A stretch of 16,813 nt of DNA from an uncultured Campylobacter sp. (GCA_949294425.1 CASFHJ010000219.1:1-16813); one strand, 5' to 3'; shown: positions 1 to 16,003, numbered from the stretch's first letter. Made by a program: numbers and translations. The notes: generated by a model from the letters alone, not told the origin.

Positions 1-853
1 ATACCCCATAAATAGAAAAGAAAAAGCCAAGGCTGAAAAGTAGCTGTGGGAAAAGGCTTATGCAAATTAATATAGAAAAAAATAAGGTAGAATAATTTAG
101 CAAGGATATATTTTTAAGCAAAAGATAAAAGGCAAATAAAGCCATAATTAAAGATCTTATATAAGAGGGGACAAAGCCTATTAAATAAGCATAAGATAAT
201 AGGAGAATAAAAATAAAAACGGATAAATCAAGCCTTAAATTTCTATAAGGAAAATATCTTTTTTGAAAAAAAGAATATAAAGGACATAGGATAAAAAAGC
301 AAAGTGAAAAAATAAGTCCTATATGATAACCACTTATGGCTATTAAATGCGCTATGCCATAGTAATTAACATCTGTTCTTAGCTCTAAGGAGACAGGCAG
401 GGCAAAAAATAAGGCTCCGTAAAATTCTTTTATCTTTTCATCTTTATGCTGTTTTAAAAAATAAGAAATGATGAAATTTTCTTTATAAGAATTTTCACTT
501 TTGCTTATATCATAACTTGGCATGTAAAAATTTTTAGATAAGTAATCCTTAAAGCTTACGGCATTATTTATAGCTCTTAAATTTAAAAGATCGTATCTAC
601 TTACATTTACATCTTTATAAGTGCTAGTATAAAAAGAAAAATCCTTGTGAGCTAGTTTTAAAACTCTATAAGTTCTACCTTTTTTATTTTTCTTTTCATA
701 GCTTTGCAAAACCAAAAGATCCTCAAAATATCTGTGTTTGCTCTCTTTAAAGTCTAAAAACGCTAAATACTCATAAAGCAAGGAAGAAGAAAAGATAAAA
801 ATACAAAAAAGAGAAAGAATGAAAAATTCTTTATATCTTTTAAAAAGACTCAT
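1..853 (-). CDS. comEC: ComEC/Rec2 family competence DNA channel protein (3' part beyond left edge)
   Basis: The reading frame starts with ATG at 853 and stays open for 284 codons to the left edge, so the C-terminus is missing. ComEC forms the inner-membrane channel that passes single-stranded DNA into the cytoplasm during natural transformation. Visible parts: an N-terminal membrane segment (about residues 9-25), a poorly conserved soluble stretch (about 40-145) where the family has an OB-like domain, then the competence domain. That domain carries the family signature HLIAISGYHIGL (169-180), a second signature PSYIRSLIMA (229-238) and a third, LFSLGFFFSIYGV (272-284), separated by very hydrophobic helices. 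The ATG overlaps the stop of the upstream DedA gene as ATGA (850-853), which suggests translational coupling. From memory, Campylobacter ComEC proteins are short and lack the C-terminal metallo-beta-lactamase domain; this cannot be checked here. The assignment rests mainly on the HL.A.SG.H motif. Confidence 0.88.
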   Translation of the reverse strand, partial: MSLFKRYKEFFILSLFCIFIFSSSLLYEYLAFLDFKESKHRYFEDLLVLQSYEKKNKKGRTYRVLKLAHKDFSFYTSTYKDVNVSRYDLLNLRAINNAVSFKDYLSKNFYMPSYDISKSENSYKENFIISYFLKQHKDEKIKEFYGALFFALPVSLELRTDVNYYGIAHLIAISGYHIGLIFSLCFFILCPLYSFFQKRYFPYRNLRLDLSVFIFILLLSYAYLIGFVPSYIRSLIMALFAFYLLLKNISLLNYSTLFFSILICISLFPQLLFSLGFFFSIYGV

Positions 854-1410
854 CTTTTCTTAGAAAATTTAGCCAGATAAAAATACAAAAGCAAGATTAA
901 AAGAAGTAAAAATATAGGAACAGCATAAGAATACTGAGAAAAAGAATCAAGCATATAAGATATAGAAGCACCAAAGGCAAAACCAAGGTATCCAAGAACA
1001 ATAGCCCAAACAAGACTAGCTATTAAATTTAAGATAAAAAATTTCAAAAAATCATATTTAGCAAAACCAGCAGCAAGTGGTATAAAGGTTTTAAGTCCGT
1101 AGATAAATTTTTGAATTAGTATCAGGCTTACTCCATGTTTTTTTATCTTAAGCTGAGCTAATGCTATCTTTCGCCTATGCTTTTTAAAATATGGCAAAAG
1201 CTCTTTTTTTCCATATTTACCACATAAAAAAAGCAAGGTAGAACCCAAGACATTTGCAAAAAATGCTATAAGAATGCAAAGGCTTAAGGAAAAATGTCCA
1301 GAAGCACTTAAAAGTCCGGCAGCTAAAATACCAACCATTCCTCCGCCCAAAGAATAAAGAAAAAGTATAATATAACCCCAGTTAAGTAGGGTATCACTCA
1401 TTTCTTGCAT
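850..1410 (-). CDS. DedA/SNARE-associated (VTT) family inner-membrane protein
   Basis: This 186-residue polytopic membrane protein has hydrophobic segments at about 12-33, 41-63, 121-147 and 161-181. DedA proteins are inner-membrane proteins linked to lipid flipping (undecaprenyl phosphate or phosphatidylethanolamine) and to envelope homeostasis. The family's re-entrant-loop region is recognisable at about 98-132, with the Pro-rich turn FIPLAAGFAKYDFLKFFILN and the conserved Asn128 and Trp135. The usual Arg-Phe-x-Pro-x-x-Arg pattern is replaced by lysine-containing QKFIYGLKTFIP. The ATG at 1410 is preceded by GAGG about 6 nt upstream, lying across the end of rny, and starts only 3 nt after the rny stop, so the two are almost certainly co-transcribed. 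An internal ATG at codon 4 is a less likely start. The specific substrate is unknown. Confidence 0.8.
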   Translation of the reverse strand: MQEMSDTLLNWGYIILFLYSLGGGMVGILAAGLLSASGHFSLSLCILIAFFANVLGSTLLFLCGKYGKKELLPYFKKHRRKIALAQLKIKKHGVSLILIQKFIYGLKTFIPLAAGFAKYDFLKFFILNLIASLVWAIVLGYLGFAFGASISYMLDSFSQYSYAVPIFLLLLILLLYFYLAKFSKKR

Positions 1411-1413
1411 AAA

Positions 1414-2967
1414 CTACCTCGCATAGTCCACAGCTCTAAGCTCTCTTATAACATTTACCTTTATTTCACCCGGATACTGAACCTTATCTTGGATTTCTTG
1501 AGCTATCTCCTTTGCTAAAAGCACAGACTCATCATCATTTACAAGCTGGGCATTTACTATTACTCTTATTTCTCTACCAGCATTTATGGCGTAAGCTGTT
1601 CTGATACCCTCCTTTGACTTTGCTATATCTTCAAGCTCGGTTACTCTTTTTAAGAAAGCTTCTAAGACTTCGCGTCTTGCACCCGGTCTTGCAGCGCTTA
1701 AGGTATCAGCAGCACAAACAGCTGCACTTTCTATACTGGTTGCTTCCTCATGTCCGTGATGAGCATAAATGGCATTTATCACCGCATCGTGTTCTTTATA
1801 TCTTTTGCAAAGCTCTCCACCTAAATCCACATGTGAGCCTTCAAAATCATGAGTTAAAGCCTTGCCTATATCATGTAAAATTCCTGCACGTCTTGCCAAA
1901 TTCTCATCTCCTCCGCACTCAGCAGCTATTATACCAGCTAAATGCGCCACCTCTAAGGAATGTGCCAAGGCATTTTGCCCGTAAGAGGCTCTATATTTAA
2001 GTTTTCCTATCAGTTTAACTATCTCTGGATGCATATTTGAAATGCCAAGATCCATAAGTATGGTCTTGCCCTCCTCCAAGATACTATCTTCAAAGTCTTT
2101 GCATACCTTTTCATAAATTTCTTCTATCCTAGCTGGTTGTATACGCCCATCTTCTACTAAAAGCTCTATAACCCTAGTAGCTATGGCTCTTCTGTATAGA
2201 TTAAAGCAACTAACTATAATAGCTCCCGGGGTATCATCTATGATAATATCGACACCTAAAACCATTTCAAGTGTCTTTACATTTCTACCCTCTTTTCCTA
2301 TGATACGACCTTTTAACTCATCGTTTTTGATATTTACCACATTTATAAGTCTTTCAGCAGCAAAGTCTCCAGCAAAACGAGATGTAGCCTGTGCTATGAT
2401 AAAATTTGCCTTTCTCTTTGCCTCGCTTTTGGCTTCTTCTTCGTATTTTCTAACTATATGGGCTATCTCATCGCGTGATTTTTCCTCTATTTTTTTTAAA
2501 ATCATTTGCTTTGCCTCGTCCTTTGTAAGCCCTGAGTGATGTTCTAAGGTATTTATAAGCTCATCTAACTTTTTTTCATAGCTATCCTTAAGTCTTAAAT
2601 TTTCATCATACAAAGAAGAGGCTTTTTTCTTTTGTTTTTCAAGCTCATCTTTGCTTTTGCTTAACTCACTTTCATAATTTTGAATTTTTTGCTCTTTTTT
2701 GTTTATTTCATCCATTTTTTGACTATATTCTTTTTGAATCTTATGACTCTTATCCTCGTATCTTTTTTTTACCTCAAGCTCTGCATTTAAAACAGAATTT
2801 TTAGCATCTTTTAATACAAGCTCAGCTTCGTATTCTATGGCTTTTGCCTTTGCCTTTGCTTGTTCTACAAAGATACTATATTTAGCCTCATCTATCTTTC
2901 TAGCAACTATATATCCCAAACCAACGCCTACGACAACGGCTATACATATGTAAAGTGCTATTAACAT
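1414..2967 (-). CDS. rny: Ribonuclease Y
   Basis: RNase Y is a membrane-anchored endoribonuclease that initiates mRNA decay and processing. The 517-aa length is typical of the family. Domains in order: one N-terminal transmembrane helix (residues 2-22), a long charged coiled coil (about 25-180, rich in K/E/Q), a KH RNA-binding domain with its GRIIGKEGRN signature (220-229), and an HD phosphohydrolase domain. Candidate metal-binding residues of the HD domain are His336, the His365-Asp366 pair (AGILHDIGKA) and Asp421. The C-terminal segment ends at VDYAR. The ATG start gives a proper membrane anchor and has AGGA/AAGAG upstream. The first 68 bases overlap the end of the preceding cyclo-ligase gene, and the next gene starts 3 nt after its stop. 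The gene order cyclo-ligase, rny, DedA, comEC matches my recollection of C. jejuni Cj1208-Cj1211. Confidence 0.96.
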   Translation of the reverse strand: MLIALYICIAVVVGVGLGYIVARKIDEAKYSIFVEQAKAKAKAIEYEAELVLKDAKNSVLNAELEVKKRYEDKSHKIQKEYSQKMDEINKKEQKIQNYESELSKSKDELEKQKKKASSLYDENLRLKDSYEKKLDELINTLEHHSGLTKDEAKQMILKKIEEKSRDEIAHIVRKYEEEAKSEAKRKANFIIAQATSRFAGDFAAERLINVVNIKNDELKGRIIGKEGRNVKTLEMVLGVDIIIDDTPGAIIVSCFNLYRRAIATRVIELLVEDGRIQPARIEEIYEKVCKDFEDSILEEGKTILMDLGISNMHPEIVKLIGKLKYRASYGQNALAHSLEVAHLAGIIAAECGGDENLARRAGILHDIGKALTHDFEGSHVDLGGELCKRYKEHDAVINAIYAHHGHEEATSIESAAVCAADTLSAARPGARREVLEAFLKRVTELEDIAKSKEGIRTAYAINAGREIRVIVNAQLVNDDESVLLAKEIAQEIQDKVQYPGEIKVNVIRELRAVDYAR

Positions 2968-3514
2968 TTTTTAACTCTTTCCTAAGATATTTTCTATAAG
3001 GATTTATGTAAAAATCAGCTCTAATATCGTGTTTCTCACACAAGGCTTTAGCAAAATATAAATCCAAGGAGCTTACAAAAATCAAAGGCACCTTGTAAGA
3101 CAATTCTGCAAAAAACATATCATAAAAACCTTTTCCATGCCCCACTCTTTTAAGATTCTTATCAACAGCTATCACAGGAATGACAGCCAAATCGATCTTA
3201 GAAGTTAAAAAAGAAATGTGAGGCTCATAAACCCCAAACCTTTTCTTATGTAAAGGTAGTCTTAATTTTACAATTTTTAAACTTTTATCTTGCATAAATG
3301 GCACAAAAAGATTTAAATTTTTTTGGAATTCTTTTCTAAATTTGAGTAAATTTATCTCATAACTTAAGGGAGTGTAGATGAGGATATTTTTTGCCCTATA
3401 ATTTTTAACTAGCTTTTTAAGTTCTTTAAATACTGAAAAATCTCTCTTAAAATGAAAAATAAATTTTGATTTTAATCTATCTTTAGCAAGTTTTCTGTAT
3501 GAATTTTTGAGCAT
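2900..3514 (-). CDS. 5-formyltetrahydrofolate cyclo-ligase family protein
   Basis: Members of this family (MTHFS, YgfA/FAU1) use ATP to convert 5-formyltetrahydrofolate to 5,10-methenyltetrahydrofolate, recycling a folate storage form for one-carbon metabolism in the cytoplasm. Family marks in the 204-residue product are the basic N-terminus (NSYRKLAKDRLK), the LRLPLHKKRFGVYEP block around 84-98, the nucleotide-binding GHGKGFYD loop near residue 127, and the C-terminal HDIRADFYIN (a D-x-x-x-D motif typical of the end of the fold). The last 20 or so residues, after the Lys-rich KYLRKELK, are read through the start of rny in another frame and are probably not conserved. The ATG at 3514 lies about 7 nt after the T-tract of the porin terminator, with no convincing Shine-Dalgarno sequence. 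It may depend on readthrough, on a promoter inside the porin 3' end, or on leaderless-like initiation. The N-terminus fits the family, so I keep this start. Confidence 0.85.
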   Translation of the reverse strand: MLKNSYRKLAKDRLKSKFIFHFKRDFSVFKELKKLVKNYRAKNILIYTPLSYEINLLKFRKEFQKNLNLFVPFMQDKSLKIVKLRLPLHKKRFGVYEPHISFLTSKIDLAVIPVIAVDKNLKRVGHGKGFYDMFFAELSYKVPLIFVSSLDLYFAKALCEKHDIRADFYINPYRKYLRKELKNVNSTLHMYSRCRRRWFGIYSC

Positions 3515-3521
3515 TTATCGT

Positions 3522-3545
3522 AAAAACCAAGCCCAAAAAGGGCTT
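3522..3545 (-). terminator. Rho-independent terminator of the porin gene
   Basis: On the minus strand the sequence reads AAGCCC-TTTTT-GGGCTT, a perfect 6-bp stem, followed by GG and then TTTTT. It begins 4 nt after the porin stop codon (3550-3552). The T-tract ends about 7 nt before the ATG of the next gene, leaving almost no room for a separate 5' leader. It would terminate the porin transcript. Any readthrough would feed the folate/rny cluster. Confidence 0.85.
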
Positions 3546-3549
3546 AGTA

Positions 3550-4878
3550 TTAGAATTTATAAAGCGCTTGAAAACGGAAAGTGTTTTTGGTATTTGAGCT
3601 TCTGCCGTATTCCTCTACAGCTAGGTCGCTATATCTTAACATAGAATACCAAGTTACAAAGTCTAAGTTTTTGCTGTATTTGTAAGAAAGTTCAACAACG
3701 CCTTCCATCTTGTTTCCACCGCCGCCAACAGCTCTAGCAGTAGAACCTTTGGTAGTTTCAGTAGCACCATAAACATATTTTAAACCTAGTCTTAAATCAG
3801 AAGGTAAAGTATAGCCAGCATTTACGTAAGCAGCCTTAGTAGCACCGGAGCTAAAAGCAGCCCAAGAACCTTGATTATACAAGAATTCTCTACCAACTAC
3901 GCTAAGTCCAGCATTACCAACATCTTCTAGGGTGTTTAAGGTTATGGCATCTTTCTTACCAAACATAATTCCACCAAGAGTTCCATCAAAGCCGTAACCT
4001 CTTATATCTCCATAAAGATTTACAAGATTACCATTAGCAGCTCCTCTTGCTTTGAAGTATTTATCTATGCTGTTTCCAAGATAAGTAGCCCTTAAAGACC
4101 AAGCTAAATCATCAGCTAAAAGCAAGGTGTATTTTACATCAGCAGCATATAAGGTAGCAGTGTGCATAAACTGAGCACCCCAAACTTGAAGATCAAGGGT
4201 AGAAACTCCTAGATCATAGCCACCTATGAAAGCCGCACCATACATATTGTATTTATATAGTCTTTGAGAAAGTTGTGTAGGATCGCCACCAGCACTAGTG
4301 ATGCCTCCTCTAGTATTGTTTAGGTAATTAAAATTAGCCTGATCCCCATCTTGCCCCTCTTCAAAGGAATCAACAGCAAATAAAGCTATAGCTGTGCCTT
4401 CAAATGGAGAATAAACAGCCTTAGCAGCAGTTCCAACATAATCATCAGTCCATATAGTGCCTAGCTCTTGGCGACCTAAAATGAAATTTAAACCATAATC
4501 AGAAAGATCATACTGCAAATAAGCCTGTCTTAATTGTAAAGGACCATCTGTCCTTGTTCCACCAGCACCAGAGCCACTATTTATAGTGTTGTCATAACCA
4601 GCGTCTTTTGTTTGTGAAAAAACCTGACCAAAAACCTTAAAGCCATCGCCTATATCAGCCTTAGCTCCAAGTCTTAGACGGAATTCATGATTTTGAGTAC
4701 CAGCAACACCAGCTCCGTTGTATATAGCACCATACCTGCCTGAGTGGTTATTGTATCTATATCTTAAATCCCCGCTAAAATCTACGTTCTTAATAGCTTC
4801 TTCTAAAGGTTTAGCGCAAAGCGTAGAAAACGAACCAGCCGCTAATGCAGCAACCAAAGAAAGCTTTAATACTTTCAT
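3550..4878 (-). CDS. porA: Major outer membrane porin (Campylobacter MOMP/PorA family)
   Basis: This is a 442-residue outer-membrane beta-barrel porin of the Campylobacter MOMP type, a general diffusion channel and usually the most abundant outer-membrane protein and a surface antigen. It begins with a signal peptide (positive MKVLK, hydrophobic core LSLVAALAAGSF, likely cleavage after Ala22), followed by the family's conserved start of the mature protein, KPLEEAIKNVDFSGDLRYRYN. Alternating amphipathic strands follow, including RQAYLQYDL and NFILGRQELG, with variable Gly/Asn/Thr-rich loops between them (for example about 98-112 and 187-202). The C-terminus ends in a Phe-terminated strand (FRFQALYKF), the signature recognised by the BAM complex. 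It has its own promoter (extended -10), a strong AAGGAGA Shine-Dalgarno 5 nt before the ATG and its own terminator, so it is a monocistronic unit. The symbol follows Campylobacter usage; strict orthology to C. jejuni porA is not proven. Confidence 0.93.
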   Translation of the reverse strand: MKVLKLSLVAALAAGSFSTLCAKPLEEAIKNVDFSGDLRYRYNNHSGRYGAIYNGAGVAGTQNHEFRLRLGAKADIGDGFKVFGQVFSQTKDAGYDNTINSGSGAGGTRTDGPLQLRQAYLQYDLSDYGLNFILGRQELGTIWTDDYVGTAAKAVYSPFEGTAIALFAVDSFEEGQDGDQANFNYLNNTRGGITSAGGDPTQLSQRLYKYNMYGAAFIGGYDLGVSTLDLQVWGAQFMHTATLYAADVKYTLLLADDLAWSLRATYLGNSIDKYFKARGAANGNLVNLYGDIRGYGFDGTLGGIMFGKKDAITLNTLEDVGNAGLSVVGREFLYNQGSWAAFSSGATKAAYVNAGYTLPSDLRLGLKYVYGATETTKGSTARAVGGGGNKMEGVVELSYKYSKNLDFVTWYSMLRYSDLAVEEYGRSSNTKNTFRFQALYKF

Positions 4879-4882
4879 AAAA

Positions 4883-4889
4883 TCTCCTT
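4883..4889 (-). promoter_or_regulatory. Strong Shine-Dalgarno of the porin
   Basis: AAGGAGA lies 4-5 nt upstream of the porin ATG. This is close to the perfect anti-16S complement, is among the strongest ribosome binding sites in the window, and fixes the porin start. Confidence 0.85.
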
Positions 4890-4906
4890 TATAAAAAATG
4901 TGAGTA

Positions 4907-4945
4907 ATTATATCATAAATTAAGGATATTTTTATATAAAAAAAG
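4907..4945 (-). promoter_or_regulatory. Sigma-70 type promoter of the porin gene
   Basis: On the minus strand there is a perfect TATAAT (4907-4912) preceded by TG one base upstream, giving the extended -10 TGATATAAT. Upstream are spaced T-rich/A-rich tracts (a run of seven T followed by ATATAAAAATATCC), and no clear -35 box is seen. This is the known form of Campylobacter housekeeping promoters, which rely on periodic AT tracts rather than a -35. Transcription would start near 4900, giving a leader of roughly 20-25 nt that contains the AAGGAGA site. Confidence 0.78.
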
Positions 4946-4976
4946 CGTATCTAGAATAAGTGTGAAGATAAGTAAC

Positions 4977-13773
<8,797 letters not shown>

Positions 13774-14151
13774 TTATTTAAGTTCTACCTTAGCACCAGC
13801 TGCTTCAAGCTGTTTTTTTGCTTCTTCTGCGTCAGCCTTGCTAACACCTTCTTTTAATGTAGATGGAGTTTGCTCAACAGCATCTTTTGCCTCTTTTAAT
13901 CCAAGACCTGTTAATGCACGAACTACCTTAATAACTTCTTTCTTTTTAGCACCGCTATCTGTTAATACTATGTTAATTTCAGTTTTTTCCTCAGCTGCTG
14001 CACCGCCACCAGCTGCTGCACCGCCACCAGCAACAACAACAGGTGCCGCAGAAACTCCAAATTTTTCTTCAAATTCTTTAACTAATTCAGAAAGCTCTAA
14101 AACGCTTAGATTAGATATATATTCTAAAACATCTTCTTTTGAAATTGCCAT
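13774..14151 (-). CDS. rplL: Large ribosomal subunit protein bL12 (L7/L12)
   Basis: The 125-aa stalk protein binds in dimers to L10 and recruits translation GTPases. The N-terminal dimerisation domain ([20 protein letters not shown], about 1-35) is followed by an Ala/Gly-rich flexible hinge (about 38-53) and the C-terminal globular domain (about 55-125), with the factor-binding helix [18 protein letters not shown]. The hinge contains GGGAAA twice, from a perfect 18-bp DNA tandem repeat. The start ATG has AAAGGAT upstream. The rplJ stop lies 15 nt upstream, so the two are translated from the same message; the stalk needs several L12 copies per L10. Confidence 0.98.
   Translation of the reverse strand: MAISKEDVLEYISNLSVLELSELVKEFEEKFGVSAAPVVVAGGGAAAGGGAAAEEKTEINIVLTDSGAKKKEVIKVVRALTGLGLKEAKDAVEQTPSTLKEGVSKADAEEAKKQLEAAGAKVELK
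13993..14028. repeat. Perfect 18-bp tandem duplication inside rplL
   Basis: On the plus strand AGCTGCTGCACCGCCACC occurs twice back to back (13993-14010 and 14011-14028) without a mismatch. In the gene's direction each copy encodes Gly-Gly-Gly-Ala-Ala-Ala of the L7/L12 hinge. It is in frame, so gain or loss of a unit would only change hinge length by six residues. Confidence 0.9.
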
Positions 14152-14166
14152 TTTTTATCCTTTATC

Positions 14167-14649
14167 TTAAGATTCTTTTTCTTTTTTTTCTTTTAAAGCA
14201 TTAAGCCCTACAACAAAATTTGTAATAGGTGCATTCCATACCTGCAAAAGCATAGCAAGTAACTCATTTCTAGATGGCATCTTAGCTAGAGCCTTAATCT
14301 TAGAAACATCACTTACTTCACCGTCCATAAAGGCTGTTTTTATATTAAACAAGTCATTATCATCTTCGAATTTAGAAGCAACCTTGCTAACATTTAGCTG
14401 ATCATCTCCCCAAAGATAAATATTGGTATCTTTTAGTTCAAGTCCGCTTTTTCCAGCCTGATCTAGAGCAAGAGAGGCTAAGGTATTTTTAATAATTTGC
14501 ACTTTAACACCATTTTCTCTGGCGTTATTTCTAAGGTCTTCTAGTTTTTTTGTGCTAAGACCTTTGTAATTACAAACTACTACTATTTCGCTATTTTTAA
14601 ACTCTTCTTGCAATCTAATAACAAGTTCTGTTTTTTCACCTCTAGTCAC
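14167..14649 (-). CDS. rplJ: Large ribosomal subunit protein uL10
   Basis: L10 anchors the L7/L12 stalk to 23S rRNA and, as the L10-L12 complex, represses its own mRNA. I place the start at the GTG at 14649, giving 160 aa beginning [11 protein letters not shown] strong AAAGGAG lies 6 nt upstream, and the length matches my memory of the 159-aa Campylobacter L10. The open frame runs 13 codons further upstream to an ATG at 14688, but that would swallow the Shine-Dalgarno and leader and adds no conserved residues. Family features are [22 protein letters not shown] (about 22-43), [13 protein letters not shown] and the conserved [18 protein letters not shown] near the C-terminus, ahead of the helix that carries the L12 dimers. 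The upstream gap holds an L10-leader-like RNA. Confidence 0.96.
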   Translation of the reverse strand: MTRGEKTELVIRLQEEFKNSEIVVVCNYKGLSTKKLEDLRNNARENGVKVQIIKNTLASLALDQAGKSGLELKDTNIYLWGDDQLNVSKVASKFEDDNDLFNIKTAFMDGEVSDVSKIKALAKMPSRNELLAMLLQVWNAPITNFVVGLNALKEKKEKES

Positions 14650-14760
14650 AAGCTTCTCCTTTCCGATTAGCGATTTCAAGCAGAGCAAGATCTTAAAGTC
14701 TTAATTAAGCATAAGTGCCTCGGCTATCTCCAATCTAAAATAAAAAGCTAAAAAAACAAA
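14650..14760 (-). promoter_or_regulatory. Ribosomal protein L10 leader (autoregulatory mRNA element)
   Basis: The 151-nt gap between rplA and rplJ is unusually long for this operon. Its minus-strand RNA contains GGAGATAGCCGAGGCACTT. The CCGAGG core (14718-14723) is the hallmark of bacterial L10 leaders, where the L10(L12)4 complex binds to shut off rplJL translation or transcription. It is followed by short inverted repeats (CTTAATTAAG, AAGATCTT) and then AAAGGAG and the GTG of rplJ. No intrinsic terminator lies inside the leader, so control is more likely on translation, as in Proteobacteria, than by transcription attenuation as in Firmicutes. The T-rich stretch just upstream (14741-14770) could contain a promoter, but its -10 is not clear. 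Confidence 0.68.
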
Positions 14761-14779
14761 AATTTTCTTAACTTTTTAT

Positions 14780-14798
14780 TTAGGGCTTAAAGCCCTAA
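14780..14798. repeat. Perfect inverted repeat after rplA
   Basis: TTAGGGCT-TTA-AGCCCTAA (minus strand) forms an 8-bp perfect stem that begins 2 nt after the rplA stop codon. It is followed by ATAAAAAG rather than a T-tract, so it should not terminate efficiently. It could protect the 3' end of the rplKA message after processing or form part of the rplJ leader fold. Confidence 0.6.
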
Positions 14799-14800
14799 GA

Positions 14801-15502
14801 TTATTTCATATCTAAAAGTTCTTGAGTTTGTAGGGATACAGAAGGACTCATAGTCAAAGAAAGAGTAGCATTTTTTATATACCTACCCTTGGCTGCCGCT
14901 GGTTTATGCTTATTTATAGCTTTTACAAAGGTGCTTATATTATCATTTAATTGTTCCTTTGAAAATGAAACCTTACCAAGACCCGCATGTATATTGCCTT
15001 GTTTATCAACACGGAAATTCACTTGACCGCTTTTGGCATTGTTTACAGCTTGTTTTACATCAAGTGTAACTGTGCCTGTTTTTGGATTTGGCATAAGACT
15101 TTTTGGTCCTAAAATTCTACCAACCTTACCCACAAGCCCCATTAAATTTGGGGTAGCTATTAAAACATCAAAATTTATATTTCCCTTTTGAATTTCTTCT
15201 ATCAAATCATCACTACCAACAATATCAGCACCAGCTTCCTTAGCCTCATCTGCTTTAGCATCTTTTGCAATAACTGCAACTCTTACTTTTTTACCTGTTC
15301 CAGCAGGTAAAACCACAGAACCTCTAACCATTTGATCAGCATGTCTTGGATCAACATTTAACCTTAAAGCTATCTCAACGGTTTCATCAAATTTAGCAGA
15401 GGCTAAATTCTTAACTGCTTCTATAGCTTCTTCTAAAGAATATTCCTTGCTAGAATCTATTTTTTGACTTAATTCTTTTAATCTCTTTGTAATTTTTGAC
15501 AT
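14801..15502 (-). CDS. rplA: Large ribosomal subunit protein uL1
   Basis: L1 forms the mobile stalk near the ribosomal E site and is the usual translational repressor of the rplK-rplA message. The 233-aa product has the standard length. Conserved blocks include [20 protein letters not shown] (about 41-60), [15 protein letters not shown], the [20 protein letters not shown] segment and the C-terminal [18 protein letters not shown]. The ATG has GGAG 8 nt upstream. It follows rplK after 65 nt, a gap that might carry the L1 operator. Confidence 0.98.
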   Translation of the reverse strand: MSKITKRLKELSQKIDSSKEYSLEEAIEAVKNLASAKFDETVEIALRLNVDPRHADQMVRGSVVLPAGTGKKVRVAVIAKDAKADEAKEAGADIVGSDDLIEEIQKGNINFDVLIATPNLMGLVGKVGRILGPKSLMPNPKTGTVTLDVKQAVNNAKSGQVNFRVDKQGNIHAGLGKVSFSKEQLNDNISTFVKAINKHKPAAAKGRYIKNATLSLTMSPSVSLQTQELLDMK

Positions 15503-15567
15503 ATTACTTACTCCGCATCATTTATTATAGTGCTTCCAACATTATAAGCCTGTCGGTATGGCTTTAT

Positions 15568-15993
15568 TTAATCTATTATATCTATGCCCATTGAACGAGC
15601 AGAACCAGCTATAATCTTAGCAGCTTGATCCTTGTCCTTAGTATTTAGGTCTGCTATCTTTTTATCCACTATCTCAAGGATTTGCTTTTTTGTTAACTTT
15701 CCAACCTTGTTTTTCAAAGGATTATCAGAACCTTTTGAAATCCCAGCAGCTTTTTTAATCAAATCCGTAGCTGGTGGTTGTTTTGTAATAAAGGTAAAGC
15801 TTTTATCAGCATATACTGTTATAACAACTGGAACATTAAAGCCTACCATATCCTTTGTTTTTTCATTAAAAGCCTTACAAAATTCCATAATATTAACGCC
15901 TTGCTGACCCAAAGCTGGACCAACAGGAGGTGAAGGATTTGCCTTTGTTGCGGCAATTTGTAATTTTATCTCACCAACGACTTTCTTAGCCAT
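15568..15993 (-). CDS. rplK: Large ribosomal subunit protein uL11
   Basis: L11 binds the GTPase-associated region of 23S rRNA and contacts elongation factors; the L11-rRNA complex is the thiostrepton target and takes part in RelA activation. The 141-aa length is normal. Visible features are the N-terminal domain with the proline-rich linker [24 protein letters not shown] (about 21-44) and the C-terminal RNA-binding domain ending in [15 protein letters not shown]. The ATG has AAGGAGA 5 nt upstream. The TAA stop of nusG is embedded at the start of that Shine-Dalgarno (TAAGGAG), a tight junction that points to coupled translation. Confidence 0.98.
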   Translation of the reverse strand: MAKKVVGEIKLQIAATKANPSPPVGPALGQQGVNIMEFCKAFNEKTKDMVGFNVPVVITVYADKSFTFITKQPPATDLIKKAAGISKGSDNPLKNKVGKLTKKQILEIVDKKIADLNTKDKDQAAKIIAGSARSMGIDIID

Positions 15994-16003
15994 ATAAATC
16001 TCC

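Noticed and set aside
1614..2000. A 128-codon plus-strand frame opposite rny
   Set aside because: It is antisense to the HD domain of RNase Y and is Leu/His-rich with no recognisable motif.
4813..4878. Lipoprotein signal in the porin (Cys21)
   Set aside because: The residues before the cysteine (Ser-Thr-Leu) do not form a lipobox, and a normal signal peptidase site after Ala22 fits the MOMP family.
13838..14170. A 110-codon plus-strand reading frame opposite rplL
   Set aside because: It mirrors the codon pattern of rplL on the other strand (proline/alanine-rich where rplL is glycine/alanine-rich), with no ribosome binding site and no family resemblance.
14650..14688. N-terminal extension of L10 from an ATG at 14688
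   Set aside because: It would translate the AAAGGAG site of the GTG start and adds no conserved residues.
14780..14798. Intrinsic terminator after rplA
   Set aside because: The stem is perfect but no T-tract follows on the transcribed strand, so it is listed as an inverted repeat only.
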